Notes: generated by a model not told the origin, from the sequence alone. Counted from the stretch's first letter, positions 1 to 9,952 are shown. The stretch: 37,722 nt of DNA from Streptomyces huasconensis (GCA_004010275.1 RBWT01000074.1:1-37722); one strand, 5' to 3'. Translations and numbers: made by a program.

Positions 1-91
1 ATCCGGCGCGAAGCGGCGGGAATCCGGCGCGAAGCGGCGGGACAGGGGACAGCCGCCGAGTACCGGGCAGGTCCGGCGCGGAGCGGCGGCG
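1..91. repeat. 21-bp tandem repeat at left edge, with a diverged third copy
   Basis: A 21-base unit beginning ATCCGGCGCGAAG occurs at 1-21 and again, identical, at 22-42. A diverged copy (GTCCGGCGCGGAGCGGC...) lies at 71-91. The array is cut by the window edge, so its full length is unknown. It lies upstream of the exporter operon and contains no convincing reading frame. I cannot assign a function. Confidence 0.7.
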
Positions 92-130
92 CAGGAAATA
101 CCCCCGGCCCACAACCCCCCGTACCCACCC

Positions 131-159
131 TGTCGGCAGAATGTCGGCGGTTTGTCGGT
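131..159 (+). promoter_or_regulatory. Three SARP-type heptamer direct repeats at 11-bp pitch
   Basis: TGTCGGC at 131-137, TGTCGGC at 142-148 and TGTCGGT at 153-159 are spaced exactly 11 bp start to start, one helical turn. Heptameric direct repeats at 11 or 22 bp overlapping the -35 region are the known binding signature of Streptomyces SARP regulators. The third copy includes a TTGTCGG that could act as the -35 of the exporter promoter. The exporter ATG at 182 lacks a clear ribosome binding site, so the transcript may be leaderless. The convergent neighbour encodes a SARP-type regulator, which makes it the obvious candidate ligand. That link is inference. Confidence 0.55.
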
Positions 160-181
160 GCCGCCTGACACCTTGTACCTC

Positions 182-1200
182 ATGACGCGAATCGACAAGA
201 ACCCCGGCGGCGCAGGGAGCGCGGTCACCGTAAGGGGACTGGTCAAGCACTACGGCGCGACCAAGGCACTGGACGGCGTGGACCTGGACGTACGCGAGGG
301 CACCGTCCTCGGCGTGCTCGGCCCGAACGGCGCCGGCAAGACCACCCTCGTACGCTGCCTGTCCACCCTGATCACCCCGGACGCCGGCACCGCCGTCGTC
401 GCCGGGTACGACGTGACCCGCCAGCCCCGCCAGCTCCGCCGGGTGATAGGCCTGACCGGCCAGTACGCCTCGGTGGACGAGAAGCTCTCGGGCCGCGAGA
501 ACCTGTACATGATCGGACGGCTGCTCGACCTGCCCCGCAAGGAGGCCTGGTCCCGGGCCGACGGCCTCCTCGAGCGGTTCTCCCTCACCGAGGCCGCCAA
601 GCGCCCGGCGCACACGTACTCCGGCGGCATGCGCCGCCGCCTCGACCTGGCCGCCTCCATGATCGGCAGCCCGGCCGTGCTCTATCTGGACGAGCCGACG
701 ACCGGCCTCGACCCCCGCACCCGCAACGAGGTGTGGGCCGAGGTCAAGCGGATGGTCGCCGACGGCGTCACCGTGCTGCTGACCACCCAGTACATGGAGG
801 AGGCCGAGCAGCTGGCCTCCGAGCTGACGGTCATCGACCGCGGCAAGGTCATCGCCAGCGGCGGCATCGACGAGCTGAAGGCGAAGGTCGGCGGCCGCAC
901 CCTGCGCGTGCGCCCCGCCGACCCGCTGGAGCTGCGCCCGCTCGCGAACGCCCTGGACGACCTCGGGCTGACCGGCCTCGCCACCTCCACGGTGGACGTC
1001 GAGTCCGGCACGGTCCTGGTCCCGATCCTCAGCGACGAGCAGCTGACCGCCGTGGTCGGCGCGGTCACCGCGCGCGGCATCACGATCGGCTCGATCGCCA
1101 CCGAACTGCCCAGCCTGGACGAGGTGTTCCTCTCCATCACCGGCCAGAAGGCCGCGCCCCGCAGGACGCCCGCCCCGCACTCGAGGAGGTTGCCGTATGA
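182..1200 (+). CDS. DrrA-type daunorubicin-resistance ABC transporter ATP-binding protein (frameshift near the end)
   Basis: This is the cytoplasmic ATPase of a two-gene drug or lipid exporter of the DrrA family. Visible motifs are Walker A GPNGAGKTT (about residue 45), the signature YSGGMRRRLDLA, Walker B VLYLDEPTTGLDP and the H-loop region TTQYMEEAE, followed by the C-terminal domain typical of DrrA (ELPSLDEVFLSITG). I chose ATG 182 over the in-frame TTG at 152 because the protein then starts close to the nucleotide-binding fold. As given, the frame runs past the next gene. Adding one C to the C-run near 1153 gives a C-terminus ending ALEEVAV and a TGA at 1198-1200 that overlaps the permease ATG as ATGA, for 339 residues. 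The substrate is unknown. Confidence 0.9.
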
Positions 1201-2030
1201 GCAGCACCACTCTCGCGCCGCCGCCCCTCGCCCGGGGCCAGGAGGCCGACGCCCGCATAGGCCTGCGCGCCCACGTACGCCACACCGGCGCGTTGGTACG
1301 CCGCAACCTGCTGTGGATACGCCAGGACCCGGAGTCGATGTTCGACGCGGTCCTGATGCCGATCGTCTTCACGCTCCTGTTCGTGTACGTCTTCGGCGGC
1401 TCGATCGGCCAGGCCCTCGGCGGCGGTCAGGACAAGTACGTGCAGTACGTGGTGCCCGGCATGATGGCGATGATGAGCATGAACATCGCCATGGCCGTCG
1501 GCACCGGCTTCAACCAGGACTTCCAGAACGGCATCATGGACCGCTTCCGCACCCTGCCGATCGGCCAGGGTTCGGTGCTCTTCGCCAAGATCGTGGTGGA
1601 GGTGATGCGGCTGCTCATCGCGACGACGATCATGATGATCGTCGGTGTCCTCGTGGGCTTCGACATCACCCACTGGGGCGGCCTGTTCGCCGCCGTGGGC
1701 CTCTCCGCGCTCTTCGGCACGGCCATCATGTGGATCTTCCTGGTCCTCGGCGTCTCGATGAAGAGCGCCCAGTCCGTGCAGGCGATGGGCTTCCTGGTCC
1801 TGATGCCGCTCCAGTTCGGTTCGTCGATCTTCGCACCGACGAAGTCGATGCCGGGCTGGCTCCAGGCCTTCACCGACTACAACCCGCTGTCCTCGCTCGC
1901 GGACAGCGCGCGCGGCCTGATGGTCGGCGGCCCCATCGCGCACGACGTGTGGGTGACGGTCGGCTGGTCGGCGGCGCTGACGCTGGTGATGGCGCCGATC
2001 GCCATCCACAAGTTCCGCACCAAGAGCTGA
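1197..2030 (+). CDS. DrrB-type ABC-2 transporter permease
   Basis: This 277-residue membrane subunit pairs with the preceding ATPase. It is an ABC-2 type permease with about six hydrophobic segments. The cytoplasmic N-terminus (to about residue 45) leads into the first helix after LLWIRQDPESMFDAVLMPI. The conserved early motif around DFQNGIMDRFRTLPI is typical of the DrrB/ABC-2 family. The start overlaps the ATPase stop by four bases (ATGA), which indicates translational coupling. The gene ends five bases before the end of the convergent regulator. It probably exports an antibiotic or other hydrophobic compound, but the sequence does not reveal which. Confidence 0.92.
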   Translation: MSSTTLAPPPLARGQEADARIGLRAHVRHTGALVRRNLLWIRQDPESMFDAVLMPIVFTLLFVYVFGGSIGQALGGGQDKYVQYVVPGMMAMMSMNIAMAVGTGFNQDFQNGIMDRFRTLPIGQGSVLFAKIVVEVMRLLIATTIMMIVGVLVGFDITHWGGLFAAVGLSALFGTAIMWIFLVLGVSMKSAQSVQAMGFLVLMPLQFGSSIFAPTKSMPGWLQAFTDYNPLSSLADSARGLMVGGPIAHDVWVTVGWSAALTLVMAPIAIHKFRTKS

Positions 2031-2035
2031 GCCGG

Positions 2036-5000
2036 TCAGCGGCTCCGTGCCGTCACCGTGCACAGGGCGGTGGCCTCGTCCAGCGTGAGCCGCGCCCTCG
2101 GCGTACGCGGCCTCGTGGCGCGGCGGGGCCGAGCGCGGCGCGGGCGAGCCGGACGGCGTCTGCGTGGATCTCCCGCTCCAGCGCGTTCGCGAAGTGGCCC
2201 TCGGGCTGCTCCCGCGCGGCGACCGCGAGCAGCCGGGCGGCGTCGGCGGCGCGGCTGCCGCCGTCCAGGGCGGCCAGGGCGCGGGGCGGCGATGCGCAGC
2301 TGGATGGCGACGCCCTGCGGCGCGACCATCAGCGACAGGGCGCGCGGGCCTCCTGGATGGCGACGCGTGCCGCGGCGACGCCCTCGGCACACCGGCCGCC
2401 GAGGGTGTCGAGCCAGGCCTGGAGGCCGAGTACGACGCTGTCGAAGACGGCGTAGCCGACGACATTGAACTCCTCGCGCAGCCACCGCAGATGGTCCCGC
2501 GCCTCGTCGAGGCGGCCGGTGCGGCCGAGCGTGCCGACGAGGAAGAGCCGGGCGGCGGGCAGGGCCTCGACCGCGTGCACCCGGCCGCTGTTCGCGAGGA
2601 CCTCCCGCAGGATCGCCTCGCCCCGGTCGAAGCCGTCGGCCGTCTCCGTGAGGACCGAGCCGAGGCGGGCCTTGAGCAGGGCGACCTGGCTCTGGGCGCC
2701 GAGCTGTTCGGCGTAGGCGACGGCGGCTTCGTAGTCCTCGGCGGCGAGGGCGAACCGGCCGCAGCGCTCCCGTGACTCGCCCCGCGCGGAGAGCGCCTCG
2801 GCGATGCCCCAGGCGTCGCCGAGGCGGGTGAAGCCGACAGCGCCTCGTCCGCGTAGCGGCTCGCCTCACCCGCCCGGTCGGCGTGGCCGGCGAGGAGGTT
2901 GGCGCGCATCTGGAGGGCGCCGGCCAGTTCCCAGGCGTAGCCGAGTTCCCGGCAGGTCTCGACGGTCTTGTCGAGGGTGACGCGCAGCAGCTCCGCGTCG
3001 CCGCCGAGCATGACGGCGAAGAACCAGAGGCTGCCCGGGATACGGCAGGTCTGCGGCAGCCCCGGCCGGTAGGCCGCCCTGATGCCGCGCAGCCGCTCCT
3101 CGGCCTGCGGCGTCTGCCACGCTCATGTCCATGTCCATGCAGGCGAGGTCGATGAGGCGTACGCCTCGGCGTGCCTCTTCGAGGATCTCGGGGCGCATGG
3201 GCGGCGGTGCGGCCGTGCAGGGTTCGTGAAGCGGGCGGGCGGGTTCGACGGGCGGGGCGAAGGGGTCGGGGCCGAGGGCCATGGCTTCGCGGGACCAGTT
3301 GCGGGCCTCCAGGCGCAGGCCGCGGATCTCCCAGAACCAGCAGAGGGACAGCACCAGGCAGAGCGTCTCGTGCTCGTCCCCGGCGGCCACGGCGTGGCGC
3401 AGCGCGGTGCGCAGGTTCTCGTACTCGGCTTCGAGGCGTGCGACGGCGGCGAGCTGTCCGCTGCCGCGCAGTTCGGGGTCGGTGGTCCTGGCGACCTCGC
3501 GGTAGTGCACGAGGTGCGCGCGCTCGGTGGCGGCGCGGTCCCCCGCTTCGTCGAGCCGTTCGCCCGCGTACTCGGCGACGGTTTCGAGCAGGCGGTAGCG
3601 CATGCCCGCGCCGGGCAGGGGCGAAGGGGCGGCGACGACGAGGGACTTGTCGACGAGGGAGCCGAGCAGGTCGGCGACGTCGTACGGGCTGCCACCACCG
3701 TCACCACGGTCACCGCTGCTGCCACCGTCACCACTGCTGCCACCGTCACCGCGGTCGCCGCCCGCGCAGACCGCCTCCGCGGCGGCGAGGTCGCAGCCGC
3801 CCGCGAAGACGGACAGCCGCCGCAGGACGGCGCGTTCGGGGGCGTCGAGCAGGCCCCAGGACCAGTCGACGACGGCCCGCAGCGTCTGCTGGCGGGGCAG
3901 GACGGTACGGGCGCCGCTGGTCAGCAGCCGGAAGCGGTCGTCGAGCCGGTCGGCGATCTGGCGCGGGGTGAGCAACCGCAGGCGGGCGGCGGCCAGTTCG
4001 ATGGCGAGCGGCAGGCCGTCCGAGGCGCCGGCAGATCTCGGCCGCGGCGGCCGGGTCGTCGTCGACGGTGAACCCGGGCCGGGCGGCGGCCCCGGCGCTC
4101 GGCGACAGCCGCGGGCGACCGCCTCGGGCAGCGGCTCCACGGGCCGCAGCGACTCGCCGGGCACGCCGAGGGGTTCGCGGCTGGTGGCGAGGACGGTGAG
4201 GCCCGGGCAGCGGGTGAGGAGTTCGTCGGCGAGGCGAGCGGCGGCCTCCACGACGTGTTCGCAGTTGTCCAGGATGACCAGCATGCGGCGCCCGGCACAG
4301 TGCTCGACGAGCCGTACGACAGGGATTCTCGACGTGCCGCTCCGACAGGGCCCGCATCTCCTCGCGCGGCGCCGCGCAGCACGGTCTCGCGGGCACCGAG
4401 CGCGCTCAGGACGGCCTCGGGGACGTCCGCCGGGTCCTCGACGGGCGCGAGTTCGGCCAGCCACACGCCGTCCGGGATGTCGTCGGCGAGGGTCTCGGCG
4501 GCCTCCTGGGAGAGCCGTGTCTTCCCGGCGCCGCCGGGGCCGAGCAGCGTGACGAGCCGGGCCCGCCCGAGGTCGGCCCGCAGCGCCTCGATGTCGGCCT
4601 CGCGCCCGACGAAGGAGGTGAGGCGGGCGCGGAGGTTGCCGGGCGTCCGGGGCCGCGCCGGCGGCGGCTCGACGGGCGCGGACGGCGGGGGACGGCTGGG
4701 GCGGCGGGGGAGGGCTGGGACGGCGAGGACGGCTGGGACGGCGAGGGCGACGGGGCGTGCAGCAACTCCCCGTGCAGGGCGCGGAGTTCGGGCCCGGGGT
4801 CGGCTCCCAGCCGGTCCGCGAGGGCGCGTCGTACGTCCTCGTGCGCGGCGAGTGCCTCGCAGGGCGGCCGGCGTCCCGCAGCGCGCGCAGCGCAGGGCCT
4901 GGAGCGGCTCGTCCAGGGGGTGGGTCTCGCAGAGGGCGGTGAGGTCGGGCAGGACCTGTGCCGCCCGGCCGAGGGCGAGGGCGGCGGTCAGTCCGGCGCG

Positions 5001-5469
5001 GCGGGCGTCGAGGCGGCGCGCCTGCCAGCGGGCGACGTCGGCCGTGCGGTCCGGCAGGTCGGCTAGGGGTTCGCCGGTCCACCAGGGCGAGCGCGTCGTC
5101 GAGCAGGTCTCCGCCTTGGCCGGGTCACCCTCGGCCAGGGCGCGGCTGCCCTCGCCCACCAGCCGGTCGAAGCGGAACACGTCCACGTCGTCGGGGTTCG
5201 CGCAGAGCCGGTAGCCGCCGTCCGCCGAGGCGACGCTGTCGGCGCCCCAGGGTCCTGCGGAGCCGGCCCACCAGGGCCTGGAGGGCGCCGCTCGCGTCGG
5301 CGGGCGGGTCGGCGCCCCACACCTCGTCGACCAGGGCGGCGGCAGGCACGGAACGGCCCGCGCGCAGGGCGAGCGCGACCAGGAGGGCGCGCAGGCGCGC
5401 GCCGCCGACGGGAACGGTGGTCCCGTCGGCGCGGACAGCTCGGGTCGGCCCGAGAACGCGGTAACGCAC
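2036..5469 (-). CDS. AfsR/SARP-like regulator: winged helix + BTAD + NB-ARC ATPase + TPR-like C-terminus (many frameshifts)
   Basis: This large transcriptional activator reads leftwards from a GTG at 5469 (start VRYRVLGPTRAVRADG). Domains in order are: an OmpR-like winged helix (about 5469-5180), a bacterial activation domain with FRFDRLVGEGSRALAEGD and WTGEPLADLPD (about 5180-4780), a Pro/Ser-rich linker, then an NB-ARC-type ATPase with SFVGRE, P-loop GPGGAGKTRL (about 4540), LVILDNCEHV, LATSREPLGVPG and GLPLAIELAAARL. A helical TPR-like C-terminal half ends in LTLDEATALCTVTARSR. The corrected length is about 1,140 residues, normal for large SARPs. At least seven frame changes split the reading, all between recognisable family motifs, so I read them as sequence errors. 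A Gly/Ser/Asp-rich insert lies near 3690-3765. The heptamers before the convergent exporter suggest its target. Confidence 0.8.
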
Positions 5470-5557
5470 CGGATCATTGTCCCTTCCGCCGCGGCGTCGT
5501 CGCGGCCGTCGGCCCCGCCCGGCCGCCCGGGCCACCGCGCTCCCCGCCCGGCGCCCC

Positions 5558-6177
5558 TCAGCTCTCCCGGACGTCCAACTCCACCAGAACGCCGGTCTCC
5601 TGCCGCGGATTTCCCGGCTCCGGTCGCGCCCGGGTCAGGTCCTCGTCCCGGAACCACTTGGGGCACGCCTCGACGGGGCGCAGCCACCGCTCGCCCGGCA
5701 CCGGCGCGTACGTCTCCGATCCCTCGACGGTCTGGGCGAAGCCCTGCGTGACGACGTGGATGGCGCGGACCCGGCCGACCGTGTCCGGCCACCGGCCGCT
5801 GTGCCGCTCGACGGTGAGCAGACCGGTGAGGCGGGCCCGCTCGGGCCAGGGACGCGGGCGGCCCACGGAACGGTGACACCGTGGGCCTGGATGACCGAGG
5901 GCTCCCACGGCTCCTCGAACTCGCCGTCCCCGCCGCCCCCGTAATCCGCGCCGTCCCCGTAATCCCCGTAATCCGCGCCGCCCCCGGACCAGTCCCCCTC
6001 CAGCGTGTCCAGCGCCACCACCGGGCCCTCGATCTCGCTGAGGTCCGACGCCCAGCCCGCGTCGTCCAGGCGGTCGCCGTCGACCAGCAGCGGCCACGCC
6101 ACCTCGTCCCCCACGGCGAACGGCTCCCCGCAGCACTCCATCTGCCAGTCCGCGTACATCACCTTCCACAGCGCCAT
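5558..6177 (-). CDS. DUF6578-like hypothetical protein (one frameshift)
   Basis: The protein begins MALWKVMYADWQMECCGEPF, a start I associate with the DUF6578 family of Streptomyces proteins; that family name is from memory. The N-terminal half carries a Gly/Asp/Tyr-rich acidic stretch (about residues 63-85). The C-terminal half continues in another frame with WPDTVGRVRAIHVVTQGF and ends VELDVRES. One missing base near 5860 joins the two halves into about 206 residues. There are no membrane segments or signal peptide. It is divergent from the M50 protease gene on its right. The function is unknown. Confidence 0.65.
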
Positions 6178-6276
6178 GGCTCCCAGCCTCCCGGAACTCC
6201 CCGGCCTGCGCGAGACGTTTTCGCCGTACGCCCGCTACGGTCGGGCAGATCCCCCGCGACCCCAGGAGCCCGCCCC

Positions 6277-7080
6277 ATGACCACCGCCCCCATCCGACGC
6301 GACGACCGGCGGATCAGTCCCGTCTTCCTCGGGATCGCCGCCGTCACGGCGGTCTCCGGCTGGGCGGCCTGGACCGGCTTCTCGGCCAATCCGGGGCTCG
6401 CCGTGTTCCTCTTCGTGACGGCGGCCTGGATCGTCTCGCTCTGCCTGCACGAGTACGCGCACGCCCGCACGGCCCTGCACAGCGGCGACATCACCATCGG
6501 CGCGAAGGGCTACTTGACGCTGAACCCGCTCAAGTACACGCACGCGCTGCTCAGCATCGTGCTGCCCGTCCTCTTCGTGATCATGGGCGGCATCGGCCTG
6601 CCCGGCGGCGCGGTCTTCATCGAGCGGGGCCGCATCCGGGGCCGCTGGAAGCACAGCCTGATCTCGGCGGCGGGCCCGCTGACGAACGTGCTGTTCGCGG
6701 TGGTCTGCACCGCCCCGTTCTGGCTGGACGCCCTGGACGGCGTGCCGGACGCGTTCCGCTACGCCCTCGCGTTCCTCGCCCTGCTCCAGGTCACGGCGGC
6801 GATCCTGAACTCGCTGCCCGTTCCGGGCCTCGACGGGTACGGCGTGATCGAGCCCTGGCTGTCGTACAAGATCCGGCGGCAGGTGGAGCCGTTCGCGCCG
6901 TTCGGGCTGCTCGCGGTCTTCGCCGTGCTGTGGATTCCGGAGGTCAACGGCGCCTTCTTCGACGCGATCGACGCGGTCCTGCGCGGGCTCGGCGTCCACG
7001 AGTGGGACACCTACTGGGGGCGGGACCTGTACCGCTTCTGGGACGGCACGGAGGAGGTCCCGCCGGCCCTCAGCTCGTAG
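6277..7080 (+). CDS. M50-family membrane zinc metalloprotease (site-2-protease-like)
   Basis: This 267-residue multi-spanning membrane protein carries the zinc motif HEYAHA (HExxH, about residue 60) inside a hydrophobic helix. The second M50 signature follows as NSLPVPGLDG (about residue 182), whose Asp is the usual third metal ligand. Five or six hydrophobic stretches are visible, for example ISPVFLGIAAVTAVSGWAAW. ATG 6277 is preceded by AGGAG at 6263. Such proteases cleave substrates within the membrane, but no anti-sigma factor or other substrate gene is adjacent. The 3' end overlaps the convergent small gene by 11 bases. Confidence 0.85.
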   Translation: MTTAPIRRDDRRISPVFLGIAAVTAVSGWAAWTGFSANPGLAVFLFVTAAWIVSLCLHEYAHARTALHSGDITIGAKGYLTLNPLKYTHALLSIVLPVLFVIMGGIGLPGGAVFIERGRIRGRWKHSLISAAGPLTNVLFAVVCTAPFWLDALDGVPDAFRYALAFLALLQVTAAILNSLPVPGLDGYGVIEPWLSYKIRRQVEPFAPFGLLAVFAVLWIPEVNGAFFDAIDAVLRGLGVHEWDTYWGRDLYRFWDGTEEVPPALSS

Positions 7081-7255
7081 CGGCGGCGTCCCGGCGCGTC
7101 TTGGCCCGCCGCAGGTAGAACCACGCCATGTTGGACGAGAGCCCGGCGAGCAGCACCCACACGACACCGAGCCAGCTGCCCTGTACGAAGGAGATCACGG
7201 CGGCGGCGACGGCGAGCGCGCAGACCACGAGGGCGTACAGAGCGAGGCGGGGCAT
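7070..7255 (-). CDS. Small two-helix membrane protein
   Basis: This 61-residue protein starts at ATG 7255 (MPRLALYALVVCALAVAAAV) and has a good AGGAG nine bases upstream. It has two hydrophobic helices (about residues 4-22 and 29-46), then a basic tail YLRRAKTRRDAAATS. It overlaps the 3' end of the M50 gene tail to tail. It lies directly downstream of the F420 reductase gene on the same strand and may be co-transcribed. I do not recognise a family with an assigned function. Confidence 0.7.
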   Translation of the reverse strand: MPRLALYALVVCALAVAAAVISFVQGSWLGVVWVLLAGLSSNMAWFYLRRAKTRRDAAATS

Positions 7256-7361
7256 GGGGGTCGGCTCCTGTCGGGGCGAGGCGTTGCTGACGTACCCCTC
7301 CAGTGTCCCCCATGCCCGCGCCCGCCCCGCCACGTCCCTCCCGGGCCCCTCCAGGGCCCCG

Positions 7362-8085
7362 TCAGGCCCTCGACGTCGGTGATCCGCAGCCCCGCGTGCG
7401 CCTTGTAGCGGCGGTTGACGGAGATCAGGTTGGCGACCAGGGACTCCACCTGGTGGGCGTTGCGCAGCCGGCCGGCGAAGACGCCGCGCATGCCGGGGAT
7501 GCGGGCGGCGAGCGCCTGCACCACGTCCGTGTCGGCGCGGCTCTCGCCGAGGACCATGACGTCGGTGTCGATCTCCTCGACGTCGGCGTCCTGGAGCAGT
7601 ACGGCCGACAGGTGGTGGAAGGCGGCCGTGACGCGCGAGTCCGGCAGCAGGGCGGCGGCCTGCTCGGCGGCGCTGCCCTCCTCGGGCTTGAGGGCGTAGG
7701 CACCCTTCTTGTCGAAGCCGAGCGGGTTCGCCAGTCGATGACGAGCTTGCCGCGCAGGTCCTCGCGCAGGGCTTCGAGGGTCTTGCCGTGGCCGTCCCAC
7801 GGCACTCGCGACGATCACGATGTCGCTGCGCCGGGCGCACTCCGCGTTCTCGGCGCCCTCGACGCCGAGTCCCAGCTCCTGGGCGGCGGCCTGCGCGCGC
7901 TCCGCCGCGCGGGAGCCGATGATCACCTTCTGGCCGGCGCGGGCGAGGCGGTAGGCGAGGCCGCGCCCCTGGTCGCCGGTGCCGCCGAGGACACCGACGA
8001 CGAGCCCGGACACGTCGGGCAGCTCCCAGGGGTCCTTGGCCGGGGCCTTGGCGGGGGCGTTCTGCGCACTGTCTGTAGAGGTCAT
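7362..8085 (-). CDS. npdG: NADPH-dependent F420 reductase (three frameshifts)
   Basis: This enzyme moves hydride between NADPH and coenzyme F420, the deazaflavin used by many actinobacterial oxidoreductases. The N-terminal Rossmann motif is GVLGGTGDQGRGLAYRLA, followed by VIIGSRAAERAQ, which is typical of the family. DIVIVA leads into PWDGHGKTLEALREDLRGK and then NPLGFDKKGAYALKPEEGS and AAFHHLSAVLLQD. There is an extra base near 7803 (GCGAGTGCC) and a missing base near 7731, which compensate each other. Near the end, one extra G near 7373 would give a stop at 7362 (ending RITDVEA) and 240 residues. Without that correction the frame runs antisense into the small membrane gene to 7195. The stop is therefore the least certain part. 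Confidence 0.78.
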
Positions 8086-8115
8086 GGGGCGACCTTACTC
8101 AGCGGTCACAGCCCG

Positions 8116-9193
8116 CTACACCAGTTCCCCCAACGGGATGCGCCGGAAGGTGATCGTCTCGTACGCGCTGAAGTCCCCCGTCTCGTAGAGGAGCCCGACA
8201 TTCTCCTCGTCGAGGCGTACGAGATCGGAGTACGCGGCCGGCAGACCGTCGACCGTGTGGGCGGTCTGCCAGGTGGTGCCGCCGTCGGTGGAGCGGCGGA
8301 CGGTCATCAGGGCGCGGAAGCCGGGGTCGGCGGGGCCGGAGAAGAGGAGCACGTCGGGGTCGCGCACCTGGAGGACGCTGCCCTCGACGACGGGACCGGT
8401 GAGACCGGCCTGTGGGCGGAAGGGCCTGACGAGACTGCGGCCGCCGTCGCGGGAGTGGGCGTCGGCGCGGTTGCCCGGGGACGGGGAGTCGTTGCGGGTG
8501 TTGAAGTAGACGCGCCCGTCGGGGAGTTCGGCGGCGGTGGTCTCGTTCACGTTGATGTAGCCGTTGGTGTTGTCGTCGACGTAGCCGATGCGCCAGGTGG
8601 CACCGGAGTCGTCGCTGAGCAGGCAGTGGCCGCCGTTGTACTTGCCCTCGGTGCCGTTGTCCGTCCCGGAGGGCGGCAGGGAGTGGTTGGCGGGGACGAC
8701 GACGCGGCCGGTGGTGAGCTGGATGGCGTGGCCGGGTGTGGTCGCGTACCACCGCCAGTTCGCCTTCTTCACCTGGGCGGTGATCTCGCGCGGGGCGGAC
8801 CAGGTGCGGCCGTCGTCGTCGCTGTGCTGCACCCATACGCGGCGCCCGGCGGCCGCGGAGACCTTGCCGCGGCGGATGGCGTCCTCGGTGGCGAAGGCGG
8901 CGTTGCGGACCGTGGACGTGCAGGACGCGGCCGGTGGCGAGGACGACGGGGGCGGGGTTGCCCGCGAGGTCGGCGCCGTTCTTGCCGACGACCTGGAGCG
9001 GGCCCCAGGTGCGGCCGCCGTCGGTGGAGCGCCTGAGGACGATGTCGATGTCGCCGAAGTCCTCCGAGGAGCCGACGCGGCCCTCGCAGAAGGCGAGGAC
9101 GGTGCCGTGGGCGGTGGTGACGACGGCCGGTATGCGGAAGCTCGCGTAGCCCTCGCGGCCCGCCCGGAAGGGAACAGACGTCTCATGAGTCAT
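8116..9193 (-). CDS. Exo-alpha-sialidase-like glycosidase, GH33-type beta-propeller (one frameshift)
   Basis: Four Asp-boxes are visible: STDGGRTW, SDDDGRTW, SDDSGATW and STDGGTTW. The sialidase F/Y-R-I-P motif appears as SFRIPAVV near residue 20. Both are hallmarks of six-bladed sialidases. An ELPDGRVYFNTRND segment and RVVVPANHS fit bacterial sialidase propellers. The start MTHETSVPF has no signal peptide, so the enzyme is predicted cytoplasmic unless the true start lies elsewhere. One extra base near 8910 splits the frame; removing it gives 358 residues. The substrate could be sialic acid or another sugar, since the fold is shared by other exo-glycosidases. Confidence 0.78.
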
Positions 9194-9272
9194 CCCCCGC
9201 CCTTCCCCACTCCGGGGGAATTCCGGGTGAACTCCCGGTCACGACTGACGTGTCGGGGCAGGATGCGACGCC

Positions 9273-9887
9273 ATGGACGCCGTACGGGTGGCGCTGCTGC
9301 GCGAAGTGCTCGCGGGGACCGAGTGGCTCGGCGCCACGCGCCGCTTCGCGGGGACCCTGCGGTCGTCCGTGGTGCCGCACGGCGCGCTGCTGCTCGTCGG
9401 GTCGCGGGCCTACGAACCCTGGCACCTGGCCGCCCACCTGGTGGACGAGGCCGCCTGGTCCGGCACACCGGAGCTGCGGCCCACCCTCGTACGGCACCGG
9501 GTCCTCGCCTCCGACCCCGCGCACCTGTCGACGGGGCTCGGCCGGATCGAGGCCGCGGGGCGCGGCGAGACGCTGCTGGTCGTCGCGCCGGACGCGCCGG
9601 ACACGGAGCTGCTCACGCGCGTGCACGACGCGCGGCAGGCCGGCGCGACCGTCCTCGCGCTCGGCTCCGGGGACGGTGACCTCGGCGCCCTGTCCCACGA
9701 GGCGCTGACCGTCCCCGGTGAGGAGTCCGGAACGGCGCACGACCTCGACCTCGACACGGTGCAGCACCTGGTGAGCGCGGCGGCCGGGGAGAACGCCCTG
9801 CCCGCGCCCCGGGGCCGCCGCCGCTTCCGCGACCGCCTCTCCCGCCTCGCCGACCAGCTGACGTCGCCACCGCCGACGCGGTGGTGA
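9273..9887 (+). CDS. Conserved hypothetical protein, about 204 residues
   Basis: This intact frame begins MDAVRVALLREVLAGTEWLG. It is soluble, with no signal or membrane helix. The middle contains ETLLVVAPDAPDTELL and GATVLALGSGDGDL, with the alternating beta-strand and helix pattern of SIS-like or Rossmann-type folds; that is only an impression. The C-terminus is strongly basic (RGRRRFRDRLSRL). It is divergent from the sialidase gene and 65 bases upstream of the MFS gene. I cannot name a function. Confidence 0.65.
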   Translation: MDAVRVALLREVLAGTEWLGATRRFAGTLRSSVVPHGALLLVGSRAYEPWHLAAHLVDEAAWSGTPELRPTLVRHRVLASDPAHLSTGLGRIEAAGRGETLLVVAPDAPDTELLTRVHDARQAGATVLALGSGDGDLGALSHEALTVPGEESGTAHDLDLDTVQHLVSAAAGENALPAPRGRRRFRDRLSRLADQLTSPPPTRW

Positions 9888-9952
9888 GCGGGCTCCGGGT
9901 CTGCGCAAATTCGGTTGCCCGCCGCGTCGGCCGCCGCTGAACATGAGTTCTC

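Noticed and set aside
2036..5469. SARP-like gene as a true pseudogene
   Set aside because: All domains are preserved in order between the frame changes, and neighbouring housekeeping genes show the same kind of indel, so error is more likely than decay.
7303..9036. Plus-strand 577-codon frame over npdG and the sialidase
   Set aside because: No family motif is present, and both minus-strand genes show conserved motifs.
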